Source of the DNA: Pinisolibacter sp040275425 | GTDB lineage: Bacteria; Pseudomonadota; Alphaproteobacteria; Rhizobiales; Ancalomicrobiaceae | Assembly: GCA_040275425.1 (NCBI GenBank) | Contig: JBEOKB010000210.1 | Location: 1 to 12,285 of the forward strand | Reading direction: 5' to 3' | Length of the DNA stretch: 12,285 bases | In this document: positions 1 through 7,612 of the stretch, one piece after another | Numbering within the stretch: position 1 is the first letter of the stretch | Layout: every line of letters begins with the position of its first letter | Notes under the pieces: generated by a model | Seen by the model: the letters and a program-made list of their open reading frames with translations, nothing else | Databases searched by the model: none | Told to the model about the DNA's origin: nothing | Made by a program: the position numbers and the translations under genes

Positions 1-189
1 CTGTTGACCCCAGGCGCGGGCGAGCCAGCCGTCGAAGAAGTCGGTGATCGCGGCGACGGCGAAGATGCCCAGCGCCAGCCAGCGCGAGGTCGGGGTCGGC
101 ATGCCGGGCAGAGCGAAGCAGGCGACCACGGCGGGCACCGCGAGAATGCGACCGTAGGTCAGAAGATTGGGTAGGCTCAGCGCGGACAT
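1..189 (-). CDS. pgsA: CDP-diacylglycerol--glycerol-3-phosphate 3-phosphatidyltransferase (PgsA), N-terminal part, cut by window edge
   Basis: Only the first 63 codons are visible; the gene runs off the left edge. The start has LPNLLTYGRI followed by a hydrophobic stretch (about residues 11-27), as in CDP-alcohol phosphatidyltransferases. Near the edge is ITDFFDGWLAR, which carries the first half of the family signature D-x2-D-G-x2-A-R. The second half of the motif lies outside the window. The family product is an inner-membrane enzyme that makes phosphatidylglycerol-phosphate from CDP-diacylglycerol and glycerol-3-phosphate, the first committed step to phosphatidylglycerol and cardiolipin. 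The ATG at 187-189 is preceded by GGGAG about 5 bases upstream. It lies 97 bases downstream of uvrC on the same strand, the arrangement known from many proteobacteria, which supports PgsA over other CDP-alcohol transferases. A TTGACG at 236-241 (minus) could be a -35 box, but I see no good -10. Confidence 0.88.
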   Translation of the reverse strand, partial: MSALSLPNLLTYGRILAVPAVVACFALPGMPTPTSRWLALGIFAVAAITDFFDGWLARAWGQQ

Positions 190-286
190 CGGAACTCCCG
201 TCGATGACCGAGACAGAGCACGCGAGGCGGGGGGGCGTCAACGGGGACGGAGGGGGTGACGGTGCGCGCCGAGCCGCTCTCGATCT

Positions 287-2257
287 TCACCCCTCGCCCT
301 GATGGAACCAGCCGTGGATGGTCTCGGCGATCGCGGCGTTGATGCCGGGGACCTCCATAAGGTCGCCCAGGCCGGCGCGGCCGATGGCCTTGACCGTGCC
401 GAAATGGTCGAGGAGGGCGCGTTTGCGGGTCGGGCCGATGCCGGGGATCTCGTCGAGGGTGGAGAGGCGAATCGCCTTCGAGCGCTTGGCCCGATGCGTG
501 CCGATGGCGAAGCGGTGGGCCTCGTCCCTGAGCCGCTGCACGAACCAGAGCACCGGATCACGCTCGGGCAGCATCACGTCGGGGCGGTCGAGGAAGAAGA
601 ACTTCTCGCGGCCGGCGTCGCGGTCCGGGCCCTTGGCGATGCCGATCAGGGTGATCTCGCCGAGGACGCCGGTCTCCTCGGCGGCCTGCCGCGCCACCTC
701 GAGCTGGCCCTTGCCGCCGTCGACGAAGATCAGATCGGGCCAGGGGCCGAAGCCGGTGTCGTCGCGCGGGGCCTCGGCGCGGCTGCCGTTCTCCTTGACG
801 AGGCGGGCGAAGCGGCGGGTCAGCACCTCGCGCATCATGGCGTAGTCGTCGCCCGGGGTGGTCTCGGCCGACTTGATGTCGAACTTGCGGTACTGCCCCT
901 TCACGAAGCCCTCGGGTCCCGCGACGATCATGCCGCCGACGGCATGGGTGCCCTGGACGTGGGAGTTGTCGTAGACCTCGATGCGTTTCGGGGTCTCGGG
1001 AAGCGCGAAGGCGCGGGCGACGCCCTCGAGCAGCTTCGCCTGGCTGGTGGTCTCGGCGAGACGGCGGCCGAGCGCCTCGCGGGCGTTGAGGAGGGCGTGG
1101 TCGACCAGATCCTTCTTCTCGCCGCGCTTCGGCACCGAGACCTCGATGCGGTGGCCGACGCGCTCGCACAGGGCCGCCTCGAGCAGGTCGAGTTCGGGCG
1201 TGTCGTGGCTGAGGAGGACGAGGCGGGGCACCGGCTTGTCGTCGTAGAACTGGGCGACGAAGCTCTCCAGCACCTCCTCCGGCGCCATCGAGCGATCGGC
1301 GCGCGGGTAGAAGGCGTGGTTGCCCCAGTTCTGGCCGGTGCGGAAGAAGAACACCTGGATGCAGGTCTGGCCGCCGTCCTGGTGGAGGGCGAAGACGTCG
1401 GCCTCCTCCACGCTCTGCGGGTTGATGCCCTGGTGCGACTGGACGTGGGAGAGGGCGCCGAGGCGGTCGCGGTAGACGGCGGCGCGCTCGAAGTCGAGGT
1501 CCTCGGCGGCGGCGTGCATGGCGGCGGAGAGTTCGGCCTGAACCGCGCGGCTCTTGCCCGACAGGAAGCGCTCGGCCTCCTCGACCAGCAGGCGGTAGTC
1601 GGGAAGCGAAATCTCGCCGGTGCAGGGGGCGGCGCAGCGCTTGATCTGGAACAGCAGGCAGGGGCGGGTGCGGCCATCGTATACGCTGTCGGTGCAGGTG
1701 CGGATCAGGAAGGCCTTCTGCAGGGCGTTGATGGTGCGCCCCACGGCTCCGGCCGAGGCGAAGGGGCCGAAGTAGGCGCCCTTGCGCTTGCGGGCGCCGC
1801 GATGCTTGACCAGCGCCGGGGCGTCGTGGTCGGCGGTCACCAGGATGTAGGGAAACGACTTGTCGTCGCGCAGCAGAACGTTGAAGCGCGGGCGCAGGCG
1901 CTTGATGAGGTTGGCCTCGAGCAGCAGCGCCTCGGTTTCGGTCCGGGTCTGGACGAACTCCATCGAAGCGGTCTCGCGCACCATGCGCAGGATGCGCGAG
2001 ACGAGGCCCTGGCCGCGGGTATAGGCGACGACGCGCTTCTTCAGGTTCCGCGCCTTGCCGACGTAGAGGACGGTGCCCTGGGCATCGAGCATGCGGTAGA
2101 CGCCGGGGGCGTTGGGCAGGCGCTTGACGTGATCGGCGATGACGTCGGCGCCGGTGAGGGGGCGCGAGACGCCGCCCTCGTCGCGTGCGACGTCGGGGCC
2201 GGTCTCGTCGAGATCGGTCTCTGGTGTGTCGCCGGGCGGGTCGGTGTCGTCGATCAT
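287..2257 (-). CDS. uvrC: Excinuclease ABC subunit C (UvrC)
   Basis: UvrC makes both incisions around a lesion in UvrABC nucleotide excision repair. Numbering from the start chosen here (656 residues): the GIY-YIG nuclease has G52-V-Y54 and Y65-V-G67. Cysteines 188, 200, 208 and 212 form C-x11-C-x7-C-x3-C, the same spacing as in E. coli UvrC, where they hold an iron-sulfur cluster. A UVR helical motif (LDFERAAVYRDRL) follows. Next comes the RNase H-like endonuclease with VYDNSHVQG, DDYAMMREVL, FVDGGKGQ and HRFAIGTHR, and C-terminal helix-hairpin-helix motifs (EIPGIGPTRKRALL, EVPGINAAIAETI). The frame is open to an ATG at 2308. The codons between 2308 and 2257 (AGA, AAT, CCA, CCA, CCT, GTT) are unlike the gene's usage, so I prefer the ATG at 2257; neither start has a clear ribosome binding site. 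An acidic, Pro-rich stretch of about 45 residues precedes the nuclease domain. Function is certain, the start is not. Confidence 0.96.
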   Translation of the reverse strand: MIDDTDPPGDTPETDLDETGPDVARDEGGVSRPLTGADVIADHVKRLPNAPGVYRMLDAQGTVLYVGKARNLKKRVVAYTRGQGLVSRILRMVRETASMEFVQTRTETEALLLEANLIKRLRPRFNVLLRDDKSFPYILVTADHDAPALVKHRGARKRKGAYFGPFASAGAVGRTINALQKAFLIRTCTDSVYDGRTRPCLLFQIKRCAAPCTGEISLPDYRLLVEEAERFLSGKSRAVQAELSAAMHAAAEDLDFERAAVYRDRLGALSHVQSHQGINPQSVEEADVFALHQDGGQTCIQVFFFRTGQNWGNHAFYPRADRSMAPEEVLESFVAQFYDDKPVPRLVLLSHDTPELDLLEAALCERVGHRIEVSVPKRGEKKDLVDHALLNAREALGRRLAETTSQAKLLEGVARAFALPETPKRIEVYDNSHVQGTHAVGGMIVAGPEGFVKGQYRKFDIKSAETTPGDDYAMMREVLTRRFARLVKENGSRAEAPRDDTGFGPWPDLIFVDGGKGQLEVARQAAEETGVLGEITLIGIAKGPDRDAGREKFFFLDRPDVMLPERDPVLWFVQRLRDEAHRFAIGTHRAKRSKAIRLSTLDEIPGIGPTRKRALLDHFGTVKAIGRAGLGDLMEVPGINAAIAETIHGWFHQGEG

Positions 2258-2372
2258 CGGAACCGAAGGGTGTGGTGGGCGATTCGCGGGCGCGGTCGCT
2301 CTCTCCATATGGCGCAGACCCGTCGGGCTCGCCAGCGGGGCCGAAGGAGAACGAGGTTCGAGCGATTCTCGG

Positions 2373-4118
2373 TCAGTCGAAGACCGAGGGGACGGCGACC
2401 ACCTCGGCGGGATCGATCGACACCGGTTCGCCGGGGCTCTGGGTGAGGAACGGCGTGAGCGTGCCGGCGTCGCAGCGACCTTTCCTCGCCTTCGCCGGTA
2501 GGATTTCGGCGAGGTCGAGAATCGGTCCGGGGTGGTTTTCGACCACCACGTCGTGAGCGTCGCCGAAGCGGGCGCGGATGCGTGCCGGAAGGTGGCCGGG
2601 CTTGCGAGCCTTCTTCGCCTCGGGGTCTTCTCGCGTGTAGTCGTCCAGGCGGTCGCCGATGAAATCGACCCTCTCGCGCGGGAGGCCGACGACGCCGGCC
2701 TTCGTGCCGAGGATGGTCACGCGGCCGATGCAGCCCGCGGCACCGGTGAAGCGCCAGAGGTGAGTGTCGTAGAAGGCGACGTCGATCTTGCCGCGATCGG
2801 CCGGGACCCGAACCTCGACCACCTCTCGGAGCGGCGCCCGGTCGGTCGAGGGGCGGGTCGGCAGGGCCGAGGCGACGACGGCGACGGCGATGCGCGAGGC
2901 TTCGGGGTCGGGCGCGTACCAGATCGGTCCGCTCCAACGGCAGCGATCGAGCCAATCGGACGCGTCGAAGTCGATGCACCTCGTCCCGACGACGCGGACC
3001 CTTCGGCAGCCTTCGGCGAAGGCGGCGCGGTAGCGCAGGATGCGATCGGCGAAGGTGCAGTCGGTTCGCGCGTCTTTGCCGTCGAACAGAAACGGGACGT
3101 GGTTCTTCTCGGCGGGGCGGCCGCCGCCGCCGTCGTTGGCGACGACTTCGGTCAGCGCTTCGGCGATCACGGGTTCGGTGGTCGGATAATAGGCGGCGAG
3201 GAGGGAGATGGAGCCCTCGCGAATGCGCGGCGAGAGAACCGGATCGGAGAGGAGCCGCTCGACGACGCGAGGCAGGTCCTGCGGCAAGACGAAGGACGGC
3301 GGCCGGATCGCTCCTTCGTCGATGCCCAGGGCGGAGAACAGGAAATCCTCGATGCCGAAGGCCGCGTCGTCCGGCGATGTCCGGGTGAGGTCCGTCACGG
3401 TGACGGGCCGGTGCTCGAAGGTCGCGTCGGCGACCAGATCGAGCGCGGGGCTCGGCAGTTCGACGAATTCGCGCCGGGCGAGGACGCGTTCGTTCGCGCC
3501 GCTGCGGAGCGTCAGGGTCAGGCGCGTACCGATCTCGTGGCCGCCGTCGCGCAGCTGCGGATAGGTGAAGCGCCGGGAGCCGTCACCGGCGGCGATCAGG
3601 GCGCGCTTCAGGACGAGCGCGTCCTCGGGGACGTGGTCGATCTCGACGGGCCTCGCGCAGGTCGTGAAGCCCGACATGGCGAAGAAGCGGTTCCGCGCAC
3701 GGGCGATGGAGCACTCGCCCCCGGCCTTCGGTACGAATCGATGGGTCTTCTGCGTCGTCCAATCGACGAGGTAGACGTCGAACAGTCCCGTTTCCGCCAA
3801 GTAGGCGGGTAGAGCATCGTGGACGGCCACCGTGGATCCGGTCAGGACAAGGGCTCGGGGCAAAGACGTGTCGCGCGGGCCGACGTAGTCCAGGCGATAG
3901 CGCCCTGGGACGGGAGGCGATGCGCTCTTGTCTCCCTCATGGAAGTACAAGGCGATCGTGGTGGCGATCAGAGCGAGCCCACCCCAGCCGAAGACGTCCT
4001 TCGGATCGTTCCGGACCCTCACCAACAGGGCGGCGACGATCAACAGCAGTACGAGGCCCGCGACGACCAGGACCGCGATGAGGGTCAAGACGGTGCGACT
4101 ATCGATATAACCACCCAT
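2373..4118 (-). CDS. Membrane-anchored protein of unknown function, 581 residues
   Basis: I do not recognise this family. Two hydrophobic helices lie at residues 9-33 and 42-59, joined by a short basic loop (RVRNDPK). By the positive-inside rule the loop is cytoplasmic and the roughly 520 residues after helix 2 are periplasmic. That part has eight cysteines (136, 154, 354, 371, 381, 393, 463, 549), four of them clustered at 354-393, and a beta-rich look (for example VVEVRVPADR and YDTHLWRF...VTILG). This would fit a disulfide-bonded envelope protein, which is inference. The ATG at 4116-4118 follows GAGG within a perfect 10-base palindrome, GAGGCGCCTC (4121-4130). The first codons (GGT GGT TAT, AGT) and the upstream 50 bases are noticeably AT-richer than the surroundings. 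It lies 98 bases after the SDR stop and 115 bases before the preferred uvrC start on the same strand. Co-transcription is possible but unproven. The frame is clearly coding; the function is unknown. Confidence 0.82.
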   Translation of the reverse strand: MGGYIDSRTVLTLIAVLVVAGLVLLLIVAALLVRVRNDPKDVFGWGGLALIATTIALYFHEGDKSASPPVPGRYRLDYVGPRDTSLPRALVLTGSTVAVHDALPAYLAETGLFDVYLVDWTTQKTHRFVPKAGGECSIARARNRFFAMSGFTTCARPVEIDHVPEDALVLKRALIAAGDGSRRFTYPQLRDGGHEIGTRLTLTLRSGANERVLARREFVELPSPALDLVADATFEHRPVTVTDLTRTSPDDAAFGIEDFLFSALGIDEGAIRPPSFVLPQDLPRVVERLLSDPVLSPRIREGSISLLAAYYPTTEPVIAEALTEVVANDGGGGRPAEKNHVPFLFDGKDARTDCTFADRILRYRAAFAEGCRRVRVVGTRCIDFDASDWLDRCRWSGPIWYAPDPEASRIAVAVVASALPTRPSTDRAPLREVVEVRVPADRGKIDVAFYDTHLWRFTGAAGCIGRVTILGTKAGVVGLPRERVDFIGDRLDDYTREDPEAKKARKPGHLPARIRARFGDAHDVVVENHPGPILDLAEILPAKARKGRCDAGTLTPFLTQSPGEPVSIDPAEVVAVPSVFD

Positions 4119-4216
4119 GCGAGGCGCCTCGACGGGAATTCGTTCTCCGTGATCCTACAATCCGTAATTGCTCTATTCCAGGCCGAACAGGGGCGGGTTC
4201 GTCCCCCGGGGGCGGC

Positions 4217-4987
4217 TCACTCGCCGACGCCGACGACGTCGGGGGTCTCCCAGGCGAGGTGCTGGCCGCCGTCGAGGCAGATCATCTGGCCGGTGACGGA
4301 GGGCATGTCGACGAGAAAACGCACGGCGCGGCCGAACTCGTCCGGCTCGGGGCCGCGCCGCAAGGGCACGGCGGCGGTCTGGCGGGCGAAGTCCTCGGGT
4401 GTCTGGCGGGTGTTGGCGAAGGAGGGGCCGGGGCCGATGGCGTTGACGCGCACGCGCGGGGCGAGCGCCTGGGCCATGGTGCGGGTGGCGGTCCACAGCG
4501 CCGACTTGGCGAGGGTGTAGGAGAAGAACTTCGGGGTCGGGCGCAGCACGCGCTGGTCGACGACGTTGACGACATGGCCCTCCATGTCGGCGGGCAGGGC
4601 GGCGAGCCAGGCGTCGGCGAGCAGGCAGGGCGAGACCAGATCGACGCGCAGGTGGCGCTCGAACAGGGCGGGGTCGAGGGCGCCGACCTCGTCGGGTTCG
4701 AATTCGGAGGCGTTGTTGACGAGGAGGCCGACGGGGCCGAGCGCGGCGGTGGCTGCGGCGACCAGGGGGGCGATCTCGCCGAGGTCGGAGAGGTCGGCGC
4801 GCAGGACGATCGCCTCGCCGCCGCCGTCGCGAATCTCGGCGGCGAGCGTCTCGGCCTCGGCGCAGGAGCGGTTGCAGTGGAGGGCGACGCGCCAGCCGTG
4901 GCGCCCGAGGTCGCGGGCGATCGCGCGGCCGATGCGGCGGGCGGCGCCGGTGACGAGGGCGGTCTTCGGGGCGGGACGGAAGGGCAT
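4217..4987 (-). CDS. Short-chain dehydrogenase/reductase, pteridine reductase (PTR1/FolM)-like
   Basis: A 256-residue NAD(P)H-dependent SDR with a Rossmann fold. The cofactor loop is T13-G-A-A-R-R-I-G20, fitting TGx3RxG, the form typical of pteridine reductases, rather than classical TGx3GxG. NNAS is at 91-94. The active site is Y157-x3-K161, but the residue 13 before the Tyr, normally Ser, is Asp144. PTR1 of Leishmania (Asp181/Tyr194/Lys198) and E. coli FolM share this Asp-Tyr-Lys arrangement. A role in reducing dihydro-pterins or dihydrofolate is therefore the best guess; substrate is not provable from sequence. The ATG at 4985-4987 has GGAG five bases upstream. The frame stays open far upstream to about 5398, but that part is antisense to the outer-membrane gene and gives no SDR-like sequence. 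The gene is the first of a minus-strand series leading to uvrC and pgsA. A cytosolic location is expected. Confidence 0.9.
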   Translation of the reverse strand: MPFRPAPKTALVTGAARRIGRAIARDLGRHGWRVALHCNRSCAEAETLAAEIRDGGGEAIVLRADLSDLGEIAPLVAAATAALGPVGLLVNNASEFEPDEVGALDPALFERHLRVDLVSPCLLADAWLAALPADMEGHVVNVVDQRVLRPTPKFFSYTLAKSALWTATRTMAQALAPRVRVNAIGPGPSFANTRQTPEDFARQTAAVPLRRGPEPDEFGRAVRFLVDMPSVTGQMICLDGGQHLAWETPDVVGVGE

Positions 4988-5309
4988 CGGGGCTCCGTGA
5001 GCGAGAAGCGAGGCGGCGATCATACACGAGGGGGCGATGGTTTCGCGCGCCGAAGGGTGTGGGTCCACATCGGCACGGGCGGCTAAGACTTCCTTCACCA
5101 TCGGACGAGATCGATGGGCGATCGTGACGATTTTAGCGGAAATTGCCACGGATTCGAGCGAGGTTCGCCACATTCGACGCGCCCTTTGGACCCATTCGGA
5201 GTTCAAGACCGAAGGGTCGCTCCCGATCCGGGTCCCTCCAGGGAGGCCCGTCTTCGGCGAGGCCACGAGGGTGAGCGACGAAACCGTGTGTGACGTACGA
5301 GGTACCGTG
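4988..5309. other. 322-base intergenic region between divergent SDR and outer-membrane gene
   Basis: No gene recognised. This must hold the start signals for both the minus-strand SDR and the plus-strand barrel gene, but I cannot pick out a convincing -35/-10 pair for either. The only AT-rich patch is around 5128-5142 (ATTTTAGCGGAAATT). Small inverted repeats are present: CCATCG/CGATGG at 5098-5117, and TCCCT/AGGGA at 5233-5244 flanked by GGG and CCC. The latter would lie in the untranslated leader of the barrel gene if transcription starts upstream of it. Confidence 0.6.
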
Positions 5310-5963
5310 ATGACCCATTCTCTTCTTCGCGCCGCCGTCGGCTGTGCGGCTCTGATCGCCGCTTCCGGTGCCGTTTCCGCCGCCGACATGTATCGCAAGG
5401 CGCCGCCGGCGACCCCGATCGCGGCCCCCGTCTCGGTCTACAACTGGACCGGCTTCTATCTCGGCGCCAACCTCGGCGCGGAGATGCTCTCCGACAAGGT
5501 CGACGTCGCGGCCGGCTCGGGCTCGCTCAAGCCCAACGCCGTGTTCGGCGGCATCCAGGGCGGCTACAACTTCCAGACCGGCCCGTGGGTCGTCGGCGTC
5601 GAGGCCGACCTCGGCTACGGCCGTCCGACCAAGTCCGGCACCTTCGCCGGTCAGGCCGAGCGCGTCGAGAAGGGCGTGTCGGGCACCGTGCGCGCCCGCG
5701 TCGGTCATGCCTTCGATCGCCTGCTGGTCTACGGCACCGGCGGTCTCGCCGTCGCCAACGTGAAGGTCTCCGACGACGCCTCGTCGCGCACCGCGACCAA
5801 GGCCGGTTGGACGCTGGGCGCCGGCGCCGAATACGCCGTGACCCAGAACGTCTCGGTCAAGGGCGAGTATCTCTACGCCGACTACGGCAAGATCAACGTC
5901 GGGGCCTCGAGCCACGCCATCAGCGAGCATCTCCTGCGCGTCGGTGCGAACTACAAGTTCTGA
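5310..5963 (+). CDS. Outer-membrane beta-barrel protein, Omp25/Omp31-like
   Basis: A 217-residue precursor with a signal peptide (residues 1-24, ending AVSA) and a mature start ADMYRK. After a short Ala/Pro linker comes NWTGFYLGANLG, a common opening of the first strand in Hyphomicrobiales Omp25/Omp31-type barrels. Alternating Gly- and aromatic-rich strands follow (GGIQGGYNFQTGPWVVGVEADLG, split here for reading; VRARVGHAF; LVYGTGGLAVANVKV; VKGEYLYADYG). The last residue is Phe (RVGANYKF), the signal used by the Bam complex for outer-membrane insertion. The size fits an eight-stranded barrel. ATG 5310 has GAGG about 8 bases upstream; an adjacent in-frame GTG at 5307 is an alternative. The open frame continues upstream to 5037, but that part does not look coding. 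A strong terminator follows the stop. It is a paralogue of the next gene. Whether it forms a pore or only a structural barrel cannot be told. Confidence 0.92.
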   Translation: MTHSLLRAAVGCAALIAASGAVSAADMYRKAPPATPIAAPVSVYNWTGFYLGANLGAEMLSDKVDVAAGSGSLKPNAVFGGIQGGYNFQTGPWVVGVEADLGYGRPTKSGTFAGQAERVEKGVSGTVRARVGHAFDRLLVYGTGGLAVANVKVSDDASSRTATKAGWTLGAGAEYAVTQNVSVKGEYLYADYGKINVGASSHAISEHLLRVGANYKF

Positions 5964-5989
5964 TCTCCGTAGAGATCGCAAATATCGAG

Positions 5990-6031
5990 GACCCCGGTCA
6001 TCCTTCGAAGGTGACCGGGGTCTCTTATTTT
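5990..6031 (+). terminator. Strong intrinsic terminator after the first outer-membrane gene
   Basis: An 11-base perfect stem, GACCCCGGTCA (5990-6000) with TGACCGGGGTC (6012-6022). Its interior, CCTTCGAAGG (6002-6011), is itself self-complementary, so the hairpin is nearly continuous with one unpaired T at 6001. It is followed directly by TCTTATTTT (6023-6031). It starts 26 bases after the stop codon. The hairpin separates this gene from the second outer-membrane gene, so the pair need not be co-transcribed. Confidence 0.92.
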
Positions 6032-6080
6032 CGGCGTTTCGATTTGAATACTTTCCGTTTCCTTTTCGATTTACGGAAAA

Positions 6081-6109
6081 TTGACGATGTCTGCTCACCC
6101 TCCGTTAAC
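6081..6109 (+). promoter_or_regulatory. Candidate promoter of the second outer-membrane gene
   Basis: TTGACG (6081-6086) matches the alphaproteobacterial housekeeping -35 box well. A 17-base spacer leads to GTTAAC (6104-6109), a weak -10. It lies in an AT-rich block (6023-6085) that stands out in this GC-rich DNA, just after the upstream terminator and about 80 bases before the start codon. The resulting leader would contain a 13-codon open frame (6125-6166). Confidence 0.42.
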
Positions 6110-6190
6110 CGCTCCGGGGGCAACATGGTCAACATCTCCTTCGGAAACTCCGTCGGAATTCAGTGAAGTCAGCACCTCGAAGGTTCGATC

Positions 6191-6838
6191 ATGACCCGCG
6201 TCTCGTTCGCTCTCGCCGTCGTCGCCTCGGTCGCGGTGGCTTCTCCCGCCGTCGCCGCCGACATGTACGGCAATCGCGCGCCCTCGGCCTCCTACGGCTA
6301 TCAGGATCAGGGTGGGGGATCGTCTCCGGCCGCTCAGTGGAACGGCGCCTATGCCGGCGGCCAGTTCGGCTACGGCTGGGGCAAGAACGGCATGCACGGC
6401 CCGCAGGGCGGCATCTTCGGCGGCGTCAATTCCGCGGTCGGCGCGAACATCGTCGTCGGCGGTGAGGCGGAGCTGAACCTCAACGGCCAGTCCCTCCACG
6501 GCGTCGACACCGGCAGCCTGGTGAAGCGCTCGTCGGACTGGAACGGCGCGGTGCGTGCCCGCGTCGGCGTGGCCTTCGACAAGGTCATGCCCTACGCCTC
6601 GGTCGGCGTCGCCTTCGTCGACGACACCGTCAAGGGCTTCGGCGCCACCAGCTCGACCACCAAGGTCGGCGTGCTGGTCGGCGCGGGCGTCGAGGGGCGG
6701 GTCTCCGATCGGATCTCGCTGCGCGGCGAACTCAACTACGTCGGCGTCGGCTCGACCAACCAGAACGTCGGCGGCACCACCGTCAGCAACAACGCCAGCG
6801 CCACGGTCCTGCGTACCGGCGCGGCCTACAAGTTCTGA
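6191..6838 (+). CDS. Second outer-membrane beta-barrel protein, Omp25/Omp31-like paralogue
   Basis: A 215-residue precursor. The signal peptide spans residues 1-22, ending AVA, and the mature start is ADMYGN, the same first four residues as the upstream gene. A Gly/Ser/Gln-rich linker (about 27-48) precedes the barrel, which begins WNGAYAGGQFGYGWG. Later strands include VRARVGVAFDKVMPYASVGVAF, given here in part, and ISLRGELNYVGVG. The C-terminus TGAAYKF ends in Phe. The overall plan and ending (RTGAAYKF against RVGANYKF) mark it as a paralogue of the preceding gene, though loops differ widely. ATG 6191 has GAAGG 7 bases upstream. It probably has its own promoter, since an intrinsic terminator lies between the two. 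The next gene is convergent, 103 bases away across a hairpin-rich gap. Confidence 0.92.
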   Translation: MTRVSFALAVVASVAVASPAVAADMYGNRAPSASYGYQDQGGGSSPAAQWNGAYAGGQFGYGWGKNGMHGPQGGIFGGVNSAVGANIVVGGEAELNLNGQSLHGVDTGSLVKRSSDWNGAVRARVGVAFDKVMPYASVGVAFVDDTVKGFGATSSTTKVGVLVGAGVEGRVSDRISLRGELNYVGVGSTNQNVGGTTVSNNASATVLRTGAAYKF

Positions 6839-6840
6839 TC

Positions 6841-6927
6841 GACGGGTCCACCCGTCTCGATCGACAGCGGTCGCCTCGCGGCGATCGCCCCTGGGGACGC
6901 CCCGTTCGCCGCGCGCGGACGGGGCGT
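6841..6927. terminator. Hairpin cluster between convergent genes, likely bidirectional termination
   Basis: Three inverted repeats lie in the gap between the barrel-gene stop (6838) and the convergent GST stop (6942). They are GACGGG/CCCGTC with a 4-base loop (6841-6856); GCGGTCGCC/GGCGATCGC with one G-T pair (6868-6889); and a perfect 9-base stem ACGCCCCGT/ACGGGGCGT (6897-6905 with 6919-6927) around a GC-rich loop. None is followed by a real T-run on either strand, so termination here may depend on Rho or on RNA stability effects. Confidence 0.5.
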
Positions 6928-6941
6928 TCGCGCGTTCGGGC

Positions 6942-7550
6942 TCAGCCCTGGAAGCGGGTCTTCTCGAAGGCGGGGACGCGGGCCGCGAAGGCGTCGAGCC
7001 AGGCGACGAGGCGGGGTCGGGCGGCACGCCAGGCGCGGTCGAAGCGCAGGTCGAGATAGCCGAGGGCGCAGGCCAGCGCGATGGTGCCGACGTCGACGGG
7101 GGCGTCGAGGGCCGGGCAGGTCTCCTCCAGATGGTCGAGCGCGCGCTCGATCTTGCCGCTCTGATGGGCGACCCAGGCGGCGTTGCGCTCGGCCTCGGAG
7201 CGGAAGCGCTTCTCGTAGACGATCAGGATGGCGGCATCGAGCAGGCCGTCGGCGAGCGCCTGGAGGCGCAGGGCGGTGAAGCGGCGGGTGCGATCGGTCG
7301 GCAGGATGCGGCCGCCGCCGGCCTCGAGGTCGAGCCATTCGAGGATGACGCGGCTGTCGTAGAGCACGGTGTCGTCGTCCAGCACCAGGGCCGGGATCTT
7401 TCCGAGCGGATTCTGGGCGCGCAGGCTGTCGGTCGGGTCGGCGGTGTCGGCCATGACGACGGCGAAGCGGTCGGCGAGGCCGAGTTCGGCGGCGGCGATC
7501 TTGACCTTGCGGCCGAAGGGCGAGGGGGGCGAGGAACGCAGGACGGGCAT
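6942..7550 (-). CDS. Glutathione S-transferase family protein, YibF-like
   Basis: A 202-residue cytosolic GST. The N-terminal thioredoxin-like half has SPPSPFGRKV (residues 7-16), the cis-proline segment NPLGKIPAL (47-55, Pro53) and the glutathione gamma-glutamyl contact pair D65-S66. The C-terminal helical half has LQALADGLLDAAI and IALACALGYLDLRF. Both motifs and the length resemble E. coli YibF as I remember it. Substrate is unknown; proteins of this group conjugate or reduce electrophiles with glutathione. The ATG at 7548-7550 has GGAG five bases upstream. A perfect 12-base palindrome, CCGATCGATCGG (7558-7569), ends inside that ribosome binding site. It is the last gene of a same-strand run after the DUF1176-like gene (62-base gap), and the only member without a signal peptide. 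Confidence 0.92.
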   Translation of the reverse strand: MPVLRSSPPSPFGRKVKIAAAELGLADRFAVVMADTADPTDSLRAQNPLGKIPALVLDDDTVLYDSRVILEWLDLEAGGGRILPTDRTRRFTALRLQALADGLLDAAILIVYEKRFRSEAERNAAWVAHQSGKIERALDHLEETCPALDAPVDVGTIALACALGYLDLRFDRAWRAARPRLVAWLDAFAARVPAFEKTRFQG

Positions 7551-7612
7551 CGGATCTCCGATCGATCGGGCCGGAGCCCGTTGCGGGGAAGGGGGCGGGG
7601 ACCCGCGCGAGG

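Noticed and set aside
302..2446. A 714-residue plus-strand open frame antisense to uvrC
   Set aside because: Ala/Gly/Val/Glu/Asp-rich translation with no recognisable motif; it mirrors the codon pattern of uvrC, as expected for long antisense frames in high-GC DNA.
2532..3812. A 426-residue plus-strand open frame antisense to the 581-residue protein
   Set aside because: No motif, composition typical of an antisense shadow. The minus frame has proper membrane helices, a start and a stop that fit its neighbours.
4193..4216. CCCCCGGGGG palindrome and CGAAC/GTTCG pairing after the SDR stop as a terminator
   Set aside because: Short stems with no T-run on the minus strand; could equally be chance in GC-rich DNA.
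4988..5398. N-terminal extension of the SDR frame upstream of 4987
   Set aside because: The SDR motif TGx3RxG begins at residue 13 from the ATG at 4987, which has a GGAG site; the extension overlaps the outer-membrane gene antisense and lacks protein-like features.
6125..6166. A 13-codon open frame with a G-rich stretch upstream in the leader of the second outer-membrane gene
   Set aside because: Too short to judge, no attenuator structure follows it, and no amino-acid bias suggests a leader peptide.
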